Assembly (NCBI RefSeq): GCF_023487995.1
Contig: NZ_JAMFKN010000004.1
Location: 248,001 to 312,000, forward strand
DNA from: Thermohalobaculum sediminis
GTDB lineage: Bacteria > Pseudomonadota > Alphaproteobacteria > Rhodobacterales > Rhodobacteraceae
Length of the DNA: 64,000 bases
Reading direction: 5' to 3'
Part shown: positions 10,702 to 19,354 of the stretch, in pieces
Layout of the letters: each line of letters begins with the position of its first letter
Position numbering within the stretch: the first letter of the stretch is position 1
Notes under the pieces: model-generated
Seen by the model: only the letters and a program-made list of their open reading frames with translations
Told to the model about the DNA's origin: nothing
Databases searched by the model: none
Program-made: the position numbers and the translations under genes

Positions 10702-12012
10702 TCAGGTGATGCGGTCCTGCGCTGCCAGCAGCGCCAGCGCCGCGCCAACATAGAGCGGCCGCAGGCCCGGCAGCGGCAGGCGGGGCGCGGGGCCGCGCAT
10801 CGGCGCGGGGATCGCCTCCTCCGGCGCGCCGGCGATCAGCCCCGCCGCCAGCGCGCCCCCCAGTGTGCCCATGCCGATGCCGCTGCCATGCCAGCCGAAG
10901 CAGCAGGCGATCCGCCGCTCGCGGTCGAGCCAGCCCACCGCAGGCGTGAGCCGGGCCGTCGCGCAGACCGGCCCGCGCCAGAAATACTCCACATCGGCCC
11001 CCGCGAAGCCCGGCAATTGCTGCCCGATGCGGCGGATCACCCGCGCGCGCATCTCGCCCGCGTTCGCCTCGGCCCCGGTGATGTCTCCGCGCATCCCGAA
11101 CAGGAGCCGCCCCTCGGGCAGCAGGCGGAAATAGCTCAGCATGTTGCGCGTGTCCGCCGCCGGGTCCGCGCCCAGCCAGGGGTGGCGTGCGCGTTCCTCG
11201 GCGCTCAGCACCCGCGTCACGGCGATGTTCGAGATGACCGGGATCGCGCGGCCGTCCAGGCTGGGATGCAGCCCGTCCGGGGTGAAGCCGTTGGTCGCGA
11301 CCAGCACGGTGTGCGCGCGCAGGCTGCCCCCGGGTGTGACCAGCCGATGAGTCCGCCCCTCGCGTCGCCATTCGGTCACGGGTGAGCGCGCGAACACCCG
11401 CGCCCCCGCATCCTCGGCCGCGTCGGCGATGGCGCGCACCAGCCACAGGGGGTGGATGCCGAAGGCGGGGCTGACGACCGCGCCGCCGAAGCGCGCGACG
11501 TCGTGCAGCCCCGAGGGCGCGACCCGCCGCGCCGCGAACCCCTCCGGCACCGCGTCGAGCCCTCGTGCCGCGCGCGGCGAATGCGCCAGCACCAACTCGC
11601 CGCTACCCTGCACCTGATCGCTCAGCCCCGCCGCGAGGCAGAAGGCCCGCAGGTCGCGCAGGTGCTCGGCCAGCCGCGCATGATACCGCGCGACCTCGGC
11701 CGCACCAAAGCGCCGGACAAGCGCCGCATCGGACAGCTTGTGCCCGCCCAGGCCCGCGATGCCGCCATTGCGCCCCGAGGCGCCCCAGCCGATCGCGCCC
11801 GCCTCCAGCACCGCAGCGCCGATCCCAAGCCCCGCCAGCACCCGCGCGGCCGACAGCCCCGCGTAGCCGCCGCCGATGATGGCGACATCGGCCTCCTGGT
11901 CGCCGTCCAGCGCCGGTCGGGCGCGGTCCGGGGGCGCCGAGGCCTCCCACCAGCTCGGCACCGGGCGGGTGGCGTCATAGACTTCCGGCGCGAGCGGGCC
12001 GCCCAGCGCCAT
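10702..12012 (-). CDS. FAD-dependent amine/amino acid oxidase (DAO family)
   Basis: About 436 residues. A Rossmann motif VAIIGGGYAGLSAARVL lies near residue 45, with GWGASGRNGGIAG after it. The C-terminus has FGWHGSGIGMGTLGGALAAGLI. This matches DadA/PuuB-type oxidases that act on gamma-glutamylputrescine, glycine betaine-like amines or D-amino acids. PuuB is attractive given two polyamine-type importers in the window, but the substrate cannot be read from sequence. A C-terminal LLAAQD tail and possible terminal hydrophobic helix are visible. The ATG overlaps the stop of the hydrolase-OsmC gene (TGATG), so the two are coupled. Confidence 0.85.
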   Translation of the reverse strand: MALGGPLAPEVYDATRPVPSWWEASAPPDRARPALDGDQEADVAIIGGGYAGLSAARVLAGLGIGAAVLEAGAIGWGASGRNGGIAGLGGHKLSDAALVRRFGAAEVARYHARLAEHLRDLRAFCLAAGLSDQVQGSGELVLAHSPRAARGLDAVPEGFAARRVAPSGLHDVARFGGAVVSPAFGIHPLWLVRAIADAAEDAGARVFARSPVTEWRREGRTHRLVTPGGSLRAHTVLVATNGFTPDGLHPSLDGRAIPVISNIAVTRVLSAEERARHPWLGADPAADTRNMLSYFRLLPEGRLLFGMRGDITGAEANAGEMRARVIRRIGQQLPGFAGADVEYFWRGPVCATARLTPAVGWLDRERRIACCFGWHGSGIGMGTLGGALAAGLIAGAPEEAIPAPMRGPAPRLPLPGLRPLYVGAALALLAAQDRIT

Positions 12013-13241
12013 CACGCGCCGTACCGCGCTTCCACGGTCTCGATCCGGGCGCCGCTCTCCAGCGTGCGATGGACCGGGCAGCGGTCCGCGATCTCCATCA
12101 GCCGCGCGCGCTGCTCGTCGTCCAGCGGGCCGTCGAGGCGGATTACCCGGCGAAACAGGTCGATCCGCTTCCTGCCCTCCTCGGCGCCGGCGCTGTCCTC
12201 GGCATGGGTCTTGCCGTGGCTGACATCGACCGTGACGCCCTCGAGCGGCCAGCCCTTGCGCCGGGCATACATGCGGATGGTCATCGAGGTGCAGGCCCCC
12301 AGCCCCGCGGCCAGAAGCTGGTAGGGCGAGGCGCCGAGCCCGCTGCCCCCCACCGACGCCGGCTCGTCGGCGCGGATCGCCAGCCCCGGCGCGACGGCGA
12401 TGTCCTGCAGGAAGCCGGAGGGGTCGCTCTCGACCGTGCGGACCACGCCCTCGGGCGGCGCGCCCGCGTCCAGCGCCTCGCCCAGATGCAGGTAGCGCGC
12501 GGCCCAGGCGGCGATGACGCCGGCGGCGTAGTCGGCATCCTCGGCCCGGCTCAGCAGGTGGTCGGCGTCGTCGAGGCTGACGAAGCTTTTCGGATGCATG
12601 GCCGCGCCGAAGATGCGGCCCGCGTTCTCGATGCCCACGACCATGTCGCGCGGCGCGTGCAGGATCAGGAGCGCGCGCCGCAGCTTCGCGACCTTGTCAA
12701 GCAGGTCGGTCCCGCGCAGTTCCTCGACCAGCCCGCGCCCGATGGTGACGGGGCGGCCCGCTAGCATCACCTCGGCCGCGCCTTCGGCCTCGATCTCGGC
12801 GAGGCCCGGCCCGAAATGCTCCAGCACATGGGCGGGGTCGGAGGGGGCGCCGATCACCGCCACCGCTTCGACCGAGGGGAGCGCGTCGGCGGCAACCAGC
12901 ACCGCCGCGCCGCCCAGCGAGTGTCCCACCAGGATCTGCGGCGCAAGGTTACGGCTGTCGAGATACCGCGCCGCCGCCACGATGTCCGCGACGTTCGAGC
13001 AGAACCCGGTGTTCGCGAACTCGCCACCCGAATGGCCGAGCCCGGTGAAATCGAAGCGCAGGACGCCGATGCCCAGTGCAGAAAGCCGGCCCGCGATCCG
13101 CCGTGCCGCCGCGATGTCCTTGCCGCAGGTGAAGCAGTGGGCGAACAGCGCGACTGCCTTCACCCGCCCCTCGGGTCGGTCGAAGCGCGCGGCCAGCGGC
13201 TCGCCCGAATGTCCCGCGAACGTGAATTTCTCGCCCCGCAT
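12012..13241 (-). CDS. Alpha/beta hydrolase-OsmC fusion protein
   Basis: A 409-residue two-domain protein. Residues 1-250 are an alpha/beta hydrolase with nucleophile elbow GHSLGGAAV and oxyanion region ALFAHCFTCGKD. Residues 260-409 are an OsmC/Ohr domain with both peroxidatic cysteines, in GACTSMTIRMYA and DRCPVHRTLE. OsmC proteins reduce organic hydroperoxides, and this fused arrangement is a recognised family, probably for detoxifying peroxidised esters. The ATG at 13241 has GGGAGCGG about 7 bases upstream; the longer frame upstream looks non-coding. It is the first gene of a pair with the FAD oxidase. Confidence 0.9.
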   Translation of the reverse strand: MRGEKFTFAGHSGEPLAARFDRPEGRVKAVALFAHCFTCGKDIAAARRIAGRLSALGIGVLRFDFTGLGHSGGEFANTGFCSNVADIVAAARYLDSRNLAPQILVGHSLGGAAVLVAADALPSVEAVAVIGAPSDPAHVLEHFGPGLAEIEAEGAAEVMLAGRPVTIGRGLVEELRGTDLLDKVAKLRRALLILHAPRDMVVGIENAGRIFGAAMHPKSFVSLDDADHLLSRAEDADYAAGVIAAWAARYLHLGEALDAGAPPEGVVRTVESDPSGFLQDIAVAPGLAIRADEPASVGGSGLGASPYQLLAAGLGACTSMTIRMYARRKGWPLEGVTVDVSHGKTHAEDSAGAEEGRKRIDLFRRVIRLDGPLDDEQRARLMEIADRCPVHRTLESGARIETVEARYGA

Positions 13242-13339
13242 CGTGTTCCGCTCCCGGTGGCTCCCTGTCGCACAATCGTCAAGGCAGGCGGTGTGATTCC
13301 CGCATCGCCCGAGTGTCGGCCCCGGGAGGGCCGGGAACA

Positions 13340-13465
13340 ATGCAGTTTCAGGCGATATTGATGGTTCTTTGCCTCGCGCTCGCCGCGGGCTGCGCGCCGG
13401 GACAGTCGGTCTTCGAGGACCGCTCGGACCAGGTGCAGATCAAGCGGCGCGTGCCGTCGAAGTGA
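13340..13465 (+). CDS. Tiny lipoprotein (41 aa)
   Basis: Translation begins MQFQAILMVLCLALAAGC, a complete lipoprotein signal with lipobox LAAGC. A 23-residue charged tail, beginning APGQSVFEDRSDQ, follows. GGGAGGG lies about 10 bases upstream of the ATG. The mature peptide would be only about 24 residues, like entericidin-sized envelope peptides; I cannot name a family. It is divergent from the hydrolase-OsmC gene and convergent with the next gene. Confidence 0.6.
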   Translation: MQFQAILMVLCLALAAGCAPGQSVFEDRSDQVQIKRRVPSK

Positions 13466-13532
13466 CACGGCGCCCGTGGGCGGGCCGGCATGGAGCGCGC
13501 ATCGGTGGCGCCTGTGACGCGGCCCGCCGCGC

Positions 13533-14429
13533 TCAGAGGCCGCCCTTGGGCTCGATCCCCAGCCGGTCCGAGGCCGCGGCCCAGTCGTCGAGGATTCGCA
13601 GCGTCGCGTCCGCCTCGGCGGGCGCGAGCGGCTTGCCGCCGGCGGCCTCGGCCAGCCGCGCCAGCGTCTCGCGCCAGGCCGGGATCAGCGCCTTCTGGGC
13701 GGGTGGCGCGAAGGGGCTCGCCTCGGCCTGCGCGAGCTCCGCCTCGAAGCCCGCGAGGGCCGTGGCCGCCTCGGCCGCGAAGACCTCGGGCAGGGTGCCG
13801 AGACTGGCAAGGCAGGCCATCAGCGCGGCGGTCTCGGCCTTCCAGACATGGCTGAAGGCCGCGAATTCGGCGGCCGTCTGGCCCAGATCTGCCTTGCCGG
13901 CGCGGGTCAGCGCGCGGCGCGCGCCGGCATGCAGCTTCTCGACCGCGCCACCGAGGCCGAGATTCACCGCATGTATGCCCGCCATCGCCTCGCCCGAGAT
14001 GTCGCGCCCGGTGAGGGCTGCGTCGAGCGCGGCGCCATAGCGCCACCACTGGCCGTTGATGTCCTCGATGCTGCGCTCGCCCTGCTTCGCGATGCGAGCG
14101 TCGCCCACGAAGGCGGCGTAGTGGGCGCGGAGCTCGGCGTGCGTGGCTTCGAAGCGGCTCCGCGCAGCTTCGGCGCGGGCGCGGTTCTGCTCGGTCGCCG
14201 CGCCGCCGGCTGCGAGGCAGGCGCCCAGCCCGATCCGGGTCGCCTGGATCTGCTGCCAGTGCAGGATGCCGAGCGCGGTGACCGGCTCGGCTGTCGCGAA
14301 GGCGGGCAGTGCTGCCTCGGGGGCCGTCGCCTGGGCGCGCGCGGCGTCCGGTGCGTTCACGCCCGCCAGCGCCGCGAGCGCAATGGCGATGGCGCCCCCG
14401 ATCCGAGGTCGGCGCAGGATCCGGCTCAT
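13533..14429 (-). CDS. Secreted helical protein of unknown function (298 aa)
   Basis: I do not recognise the family with confidence. An N-terminal Sec signal (MSRILRRPRIGG, then an Ala/Leu core ending near APDAARA) predicts a periplasmic product. The rest is Ala-rich helix with two similar halves (ILHWQQIQATRIGLGACLA and WKAETAALMACLASLG), suggesting a duplicated four-helix bundle such as those of PilJ- or sensor-type periplasmic domains. The ATG at 14429 has GGAG 6-7 bases upstream; the longer frame to 14528 lacks a signal peptide. It lies 121 bp downstream of dddP on the same strand. Confidence 0.65.
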   Translation of the reverse strand: MSRILRRPRIGGAIAIALAALAGVNAPDAARAQATAPEAALPAFATAEPVTALGILHWQQIQATRIGLGACLAAGGAATEQNRARAEAARSRFEATHAELRAHYAAFVGDARIAKQGERSIEDINGQWWRYGAALDAALTGRDISGEAMAGIHAVNLGLGGAVEKLHAGARRALTRAGKADLGQTAAEFAAFSHVWKAETAALMACLASLGTLPEVFAAEAATALAGFEAELAQAEASPFAPPAQKALIPAWRETLARLAEAAGGKPLAPAEADATLRILDDWAAASDRLGIEPKGGL

Positions 14430-14550
14430 GATGTTCTCCACCCCGTCCCACCGGGCCAGATGCACGAAGGGCGCGGGTCGGGCGCGCAAGTCAACGGCGA
14501 GGCCGCTCCTTCGGCCACGAATTTCCACCTGATGGAATACCGCGCCGCCC

Positions 14551-15888
14551 TCAGCCCATCAGGCGCGCATCGAACGGATATCGCGTCAGGTTTTCGTGCC
14601 CAGTCTCGGTGATCAGCACCTGGTCCTCGAGCTTGATGGCGAACTCGCCGCCTTGCGTCTGTACGCAGGCCTCGACGCACAGCATCATGCCGGGCTCGAG
14701 CACCCCCTCGAAGGCGCCCTCGCGGTAGTCCTCGGGGTAGGCGATGATCGGCCACTCGTCGCACAGGCCCACGCCGTGCATCCTGCAGCCGTATCGGCCG
14801 GGCACGAACTCGTCCGGCAGCCGGTGCCCGCCGAACACCAGCTCGCGGAAGCTCGTGCCGGGCTTCAGGAGCTCGATGTTCCCCATTATGTGCTCATGCG
14901 CGACGCGGTAGAGCCGCTTCATCTCGGCCGTTGGCTCGCCATCGCCCACGAACCATGTCCGCGAGATGTCGGTGCACATCCCGTAGCAGCCGATCAGGTC
15001 CGTGTCGAAGGCCACGATCTCGTTCGGCTGGATGATCCGTGGCCCGCATTCCTGGAACCACGGGTTGGTGCGGGGCCCGGACGCCAGCAGCCGGGTCTCG
15101 ATCCACTCGCCGCCGCGCCTGATGTTGCCGGCGTGCAGGTGGGACCACACCTCGTCTTCGGACATGCCGGGGCGGCAGGCGGCCTCCATCTCGGCCACCG
15201 CCGCCTCGCAGGCATGGATGGCGCAGCGCATCGCCTTGATCTCGTCGGGGCCCTTGACGGCGCGGGTCCGCTCGGTGACCGGCTCGCCCTCAAGCACCTC
15301 GAAGCCCGCCTGCAGCAGCGCGTGGTAGCCCCCCAGCATGATCTTGTCGACCGCGAGCCGGCGGTTGGTGCCGACCCGCGCGCGCATCACCTCGTCCACC
15401 TGCGCCACGAACTCGCGGGCATAGTCGCCGCCCCGGTCGCCGGTCGAGAAGTAGAACATGCTCGCGCCGCCCCGCACCTCCCTCACCAGCGGGTTGAAGT
15501 CCGACAGGAACGCGAAGGACGCCCCCTTGTATTCCCACAGCACCATATGCCCGTCGGCGGTCAGCAGCACCGCGCGAAAGGGGTTGTGCGTATTCCAGAG
15601 CTGCATGTTCGGCGCATCCGTCGCGTAGCGGATGTTGAGCGGGTCGAACATCAGAAGGCCGCCAAGCCCCGCATCCGCCACCGCCTTCGTCAGCCGCGCG
15701 TGGCGGTGGGCGCGCATCGCCTGCAGGTCGGGACATTCCAGCCCCGCCGCCGCCCATTCCTGAAAGGCGAGCGCCGTCGGCCCGGTCTCGACCCGGTCGT
15801 TGTCGTCGGGGGTGTTGTCGGGCTTCATGCGCCGCTTGCGGCTGGGGTCGATCCTGCGGCGGTCGGCGTGGTGGATTTCCGGGTTCAT
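14551..15888 (-). CDS. dddP: DMSP lyase DddP (M24 peptidase fold)
   Basis: Cleaves dimethylsulfoniopropionate to dimethyl sulfide and acrylate using a binuclear metal centre in a creatinase/M24 fold. The protein is 445 residues, the family length. The expected metal ligands are all present: D295 and D297 (FDTDLIG), D307 (TDISR), H371 (MHGVGLCDEW), E406 (CVEA) and E421 (KLEDQ), with the catalytic D377. These numbers coincide with those I recall for the Ruegeria enzyme. NIRYATDAPNMQLWNTHNPFR is also typical. The ATG at 15888 (MNPEIHHADRRRIDPSRK) matches the family start; the frame upstream is a long shadow. It is divergent from the methyltransferase gene. Confidence 0.9.
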   Translation of the reverse strand: MNPEIHHADRRRIDPSRKRRMKPDNTPDDNDRVETGPTALAFQEWAAAGLECPDLQAMRAHRHARLTKAVADAGLGGLLMFDPLNIRYATDAPNMQLWNTHNPFRAVLLTADGHMVLWEYKGASFAFLSDFNPLVREVRGGASMFYFSTGDRGGDYAREFVAQVDEVMRARVGTNRRLAVDKIMLGGYHALLQAGFEVLEGEPVTERTRAVKGPDEIKAMRCAIHACEAAVAEMEAACRPGMSEDEVWSHLHAGNIRRGGEWIETRLLASGPRTNPWFQECGPRIIQPNEIVAFDTDLIGCYGMCTDISRTWFVGDGEPTAEMKRLYRVAHEHIMGNIELLKPGTSFRELVFGGHRLPDEFVPGRYGCRMHGVGLCDEWPIIAYPEDYREGAFEGVLEPGMMLCVEACVQTQGGEFAIKLEDQVLITETGHENLTRYPFDARLMG

Positions 15889-15993
15889 GCGCGCGCTCCA
15901 TGGTGCTATCTGCACTCTCGCGATGTTGATCCCGGCCGTCTCGCCGGGAACGCCGGGAAGGCGTCGGTTTCGGACAGAACTCGGACAGGCCCG

Positions 15994-17214
15994 ATGGACG
16001 CGGTCAGGCGGCAATACGAGAGCTACCCCTATCCCGAGCGCGATCCCGCCGAGGAAGCGCGGCGGCTGATCGAGGGCTCGCCGTCGCATCCGGTCGAGAT
16101 CGACCACTTCCTGTTCGGCGGCAGGCGCGACTGGCGCGCGCCCTTCCGCGCGCTGGTGGCGGGGGGCGGCACCGGCGACGGGCTGATCATGCTGGCGCAG
16201 AAGCTGGCCGACATCGGCTGCCCGGCCGAGATCATCTATCTGGACATGTCGCAGGCCGCCCGCGCGGTGGCCGAGGCGCGCGCGGCGGCCCGGGGGCTCG
16301 GCTCGATCCGTTTCGTCAGCGGCGATCTTCTGAGCGCGCCCGACCTCGGCCCCTTCGACTACATCGACTGCTGCGGCGTGCTGCACCACCTGCCCGACCC
16401 CGACGCGGGCTTTGCCGCGCTCGCCGCGGCGCTGGCGCCCGAGGGCGGCATCGGGCTGATGGTCTACGCGCCGCTGGGCCGCACCGGGGTCTATCCGCTG
16501 CAATCGGCCTTTGGCGCGCTGTTCGGGGACGACGCGCCCGCGGAGCAGGTGGCGCTGGCGAAATCGGCGCTCGGGGCGCTGCCGCCCACCAACTGGCTCG
16601 CCCGCAACCCGTTCGTGGGCGATCACAAGGTGTCGGATGCCGGGCTCTACGACCTGCTCTTGCACAGCCGCGACCGGGCCTACCGCGCGGACGAGCTGAT
16701 GGCGGCGCTTGACCGCGCGGGGCTTGGCCTCGTGAGCCTGCTGGAGCCCGCCCGCTACGAGCCGATGCGTTACCTGCCCGACACGCCCGACATGCGCGAG
16801 CGCGTGGCGCGCCTTTCGCCCCCACAAGCGGCGGCGGTGGCCGAGAACCTCGTGGGCAACATCAAGACCCATGTCGCCTACGCGACCCTCGCCGGGCGCG
16901 AGGGGCAGGCGATGGCCACGCCTCAGCGCGCCGGCGCGGTGCCCCGCCTCGCGCGCGCCGAACCCCGGGCGCTCGCCGCCCATGTCGCCAAGGCGGGCGG
17001 GTTGCGGCTGACGCTTGACGGCCTGGAATACCGCCTCGCCATCCCGCGCGAGACTGCGCCCCTGATCGCCGCCATCGACGGGCGGCGCAACCTGCGGGCG
17101 GTGGCCGAGGCGGCGAGCCTCGACTGGCTCGCCTTCGCTGCGCGCTGGGCGCCGGTGCACCGGGCCCTCGCGGGCTTCAACCTGTTGCATTACAGCGAGG
17201 GTGCCGCTCGATGA
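15994..17214 (+). CDS. Class I SAM-dependent methyltransferase with C-terminal extension
   Basis: 406 residues. YESYPYPERDP at the N-terminus is typical of a family of bacterial methyltransferases. Motif I is VAGGGTGDGLIMLA (about residues 55-68), the acidic loop is IIYLDMSQAA, and FDYIDCCGVLHHLPDPDAG is motif IV with the post-motif. After about residue 300 a winged-helix-like domain of unknown role follows (HVAKAGGLRLTLDGLEYRL). The substrate is unknown. The ATG at 15994 begins the conserved part of a much longer open frame. Its stop overlaps the next start (ATGA), so it is coupled to the haem N-demethylase gene. Confidence 0.8.
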   Translation: MDAVRRQYESYPYPERDPAEEARRLIEGSPSHPVEIDHFLFGGRRDWRAPFRALVAGGGTGDGLIMLAQKLADIGCPAEIIYLDMSQAARAVAEARAAARGLGSIRFVSGDLLSAPDLGPFDYIDCCGVLHHLPDPDAGFAALAAALAPEGGIGLMVYAPLGRTGVYPLQSAFGALFGDDAPAEQVALAKSALGALPPTNWLARNPFVGDHKVSDAGLYDLLLHSRDRAYRADELMAALDRAGLGLVSLLEPARYEPMRYLPDTPDMRERVARLSPPQAAAVAENLVGNIKTHVAYATLAGREGQAMATPQRAGAVPRLARAEPRALAAHVAKAGGLRLTLDGLEYRLAIPRETAPLIAAIDGRRNLRAVAEAASLDWLAFAARWAPVHRALAGFNLLHYSEGAAR

Positions 17215-18107
17215 TCCTGATGTCCCGCCCGCCCTATCTGCCCTTCATGGACCCCCGCACCATCCACGCGCCGGGGATCATGCCGCTCGACCCCGCCGAC
17301 TGGCTCACCGTCCATGACGATTACGCGCTCCAGATGGCCTATCGCGAGCGCCTGATGGCCGAGCGGCCCGAGGTGGTGCTGGGCCTGCTGCCCGAGGGCG
17401 AGGCTGCGGCGGGTGAATTGCTTGCCACGCTCCTCGCCGCGCTCTCCGCTCACCCCCGCTGGCAGGTCGCGGGCGACACCGTCCGCCGCCCGGACGGTGC
17501 CGAGGTTCGCATCGACCCCGCCCGTCCCCTGGAGACGATGGGGCGGCTGGTGGCCGAGGACCTTTGCCTGATGCTTCCCGACGCCGCCGCCGGCGAATAC
17601 CGCCTCGTGGCCGCCGTGCTCTGCTTCCCCTCGCGCTGGCTTCTCGCGGAGAAACTCGGCCGCCCGCTCACGGCGATCCACGACCCGGTGCCGGAATACG
17701 ACGCCGATCTCGCTCGCCGCGTGAACCGGATGTTCGAGGCGATCCGCCCAGGCCGCCCGCTGATGCGCGTCAACTGGACCGTCCACGCGGTGCCCGAGCT
17801 GCACCTGCCGCGCGGCCTTTCCGACCGGCTGGTGGCCGAGACAGGGATCGGCGGGCCGTTCTATCTGCGGACCGAGCGCCAGACCCTTGTCCGCCTGCCG
17901 CAGACCGGCGCCGTCTGCTTCGGCATCAAGACCTCGCTCACCCCCGTGGCGAACCTCGCTTCCCCCGAGGCGGCGGCGCTTGAGGCCGCGATGCAGACCA
18001 TTACCGGCGGCATGGTCGGCTACAAGGGCGGCCCCGAGATGCTGGCCGCGGCCTGCGCGCAGCTTCGCGAAATCGCTGGACAGGGAGCGGAGGCTTCCGC
18101 ATCCTGA
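17211..18107 (+). CDS. Haem-dependent oxidative N-demethylase family protein (DUF3445)
   Basis: 298 residues. The DUF3445 signature is visible as MRVNWTVHAVPELH and FYLRTERQTLVRLPQTGAV, with the C-terminal YKGGPEML. Characterised relatives are haem (PAS-like) monooxygenases that demethylate dimethylamine or other secondary amines. This substrate is inferred, not shown. The ATG overlaps the methyltransferase stop by 4 bp, so the pair may add and remove methyl groups on related molecules or act in one C1 pathway. Its position beside dddP and dddL suggests a methylated-osmolyte context. Confidence 0.8.
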   Translation: MILMSRPPYLPFMDPRTIHAPGIMPLDPADWLTVHDDYALQMAYRERLMAERPEVVLGLLPEGEAAAGELLATLLAALSAHPRWQVAGDTVRRPDGAEVRIDPARPLETMGRLVAEDLCLMLPDAAAGEYRLVAAVLCFPSRWLLAEKLGRPLTAIHDPVPEYDADLARRVNRMFEAIRPGRPLMRVNWTVHAVPELHLPRGLSDRLVAETGIGGPFYLRTERQTLVRLPQTGAVCFGIKTSLTPVANLASPEAAALEAAMQTITGGMVGYKGGPEMLAAACAQLREIAGQGAEASAS

Positions 18108-18114
18108 CTGGAAT

Positions 18115-18128
18115 TGAACGCCCGTTCA
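18115..18128. promoter_or_regulatory. TetR-type palindromic operator upstream of thiolase-dddL
   Basis: TGAACGCCCGTTCA is a perfect 6-2-6 inverted repeat 23 bases before the thiolase ATG. TGAAyG-N2-CrTTCA is the style of site bound by fatty-acid-responsive TetR regulators. No TetR gene lies in the window, so the regulator would be encoded elsewhere. Confidence 0.6.
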
Positions 18129-18150
18129 CTAAATTCGGAGGAATGACCCC

Positions 18151-19344
18151 ATGCCCTCTCCCGCCTCGGACCCCATCGTCATCGTCGGCCTCGCCCGCAC
18201 TCCCATGGGCGGCTTCCAGGGCGAGCTTTCGGGCGCCACCGCCTCGGACCTCGGCGGCACGGCGATCCGCGCGGCTTTGGCGCGCGCGGGCGTCGCGGCG
18301 GCGGAGGTGGACGAGGTGCTGATGGGCTGCGTCCTGCCGGCCGGGCAGGGGCAGGCCCCCGCGCGGCAGGCGGCGTTTTCGGCGGGGCTGGGCAAGGAGG
18401 TGCCCTGCACCACGCTCAACAAGATGTGCGGCTCGGGCATGAAGGCCGCGATGATCGCGCATGACCAGCTGAGGGCGGGCAATGGCAGCATCATCGTCGC
18501 GGGCGGCATGGAGAGTATGACCAACGCCCCCTACCTGCTGCCCAAGATGCGCGGCGGCGCGCGGCTGGGCCATGCGCAGGCGATGGACCACATGTTCCTC
18601 GACGGGCTCGAGGACGCCTACGACAAGGGCCGCCTGATGGGCACCTTCGCCGAGGACTGCGCCGAGAAATACCAGTTCACCCGCGAGGCGCAGGATGACT
18701 ATGCGCTGGCCTCGCTCAACGGCGCGCTGAGGGCCGAGGCCGAAGGGCGCTTCGCGCGCGAGATCGCCGCCGTGAAGGTCGCCACCCGCGCGGGCGAGGT
18801 CGAGGTCGCGGGCGACGAGCAGCCGAAGAAGGCCCGCCCCGAGAAGATCCCGACGCTGAAGCCCGCCTTCCGCAAGGACGGGACGGTGACTCCCGCGAAT
18901 TCCTCGTCGATCTCGGACGGCGCGGCGGCGCTGGTGCTGATGCGCGAGAGCGAGGCCGACGCGAAGGGCCTGCCCATCCGCGCGCGCCTTTTGGGCCATG
19001 CCAGCCATGCGCAGGAACCCGGCTGGTTCACCACGGCGCCGGTGCCCGCGATGAAGAAGCTGATGGACCGCCTCGGGTGGAAGGTGGACGACGTGGACCT
19101 CTGGGAAGTCAACGAGGCCTTCGCCGTGGTGCCGATGGCCGCGATGGCCGAGCTTGGCATGCCCCGCGAGCGCCTCAACGTCAACGGCGGGGCCTGCGCG
19201 CTGGGCCACCCCATCGGCGCCTCGGGCGCGCGGATCATCGTCACGCTGCTGCACGAGATGGAGCGCCAGAACCTGAAGCGCGGCATCGCCAGCCTGTGCA
19301 TCGGCGGCGGCGAAGGCACGGCGGTGGCGGTCGAGCGGGTGTGA
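18151..19344 (+). CDS. Acetyl-CoA C-acyltransferase (thiolase)
   Basis: A 397-residue thiolase II family enzyme that condenses or cleaves acyl-CoAs. The nucleophilic Cys is C93 in LNKMCGSGMK. WEVNEAFAVV, GGACALGHPIGASG (active-site His) and the C-terminal CIGGGEGTAV (second Cys) are all intact. It resembles PhaA/AtoB-type acetyl-CoA acetyltransferases; the exact chain length is not readable. GGAGG lies about 10 bases upstream of the ATG. The dddL GTG follows 10 bases after its stop, so the two genes form an operon behind the TGAACG palindrome. Confidence 0.93.
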   Translation: MPSPASDPIVIVGLARTPMGGFQGELSGATASDLGGTAIRAALARAGVAAAEVDEVLMGCVLPAGQGQAPARQAAFSAGLGKEVPCTTLNKMCGSGMKAAMIAHDQLRAGNGSIIVAGGMESMTNAPYLLPKMRGGARLGHAQAMDHMFLDGLEDAYDKGRLMGTFAEDCAEKYQFTREAQDDYALASLNGALRAEAEGRFAREIAAVKVATRAGEVEVAGDEQPKKARPEKIPTLKPAFRKDGTVTPANSSSISDGAAALVLMRESEADAKGLPIRARLLGHASHAQEPGWFTTAPVPAMKKLMDRLGWKVDDVDLWEVNEAFAVVPMAAMAELGMPRERLNVNGGACALGHPIGASGARIIVTLLHEMERQNLKRGIASLCIGGGEGTAVAVERV

Positions 19345-19354
19345 GGGACAGGGG

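Noticed and set aside
14596-15993. Plus-strand frame continuous with the methyltransferase but opposite dddP
   Set aside because: The conserved methyltransferase begins at 15994; the upstream part is the complement of dddP.
15889-15993. GGAAC and GGTT pair in the dddP-methyltransferase gap, considered as an EcfG promoter
   Set aside because: The spacer is only about 14 bases, too short for the EcfG consensus.
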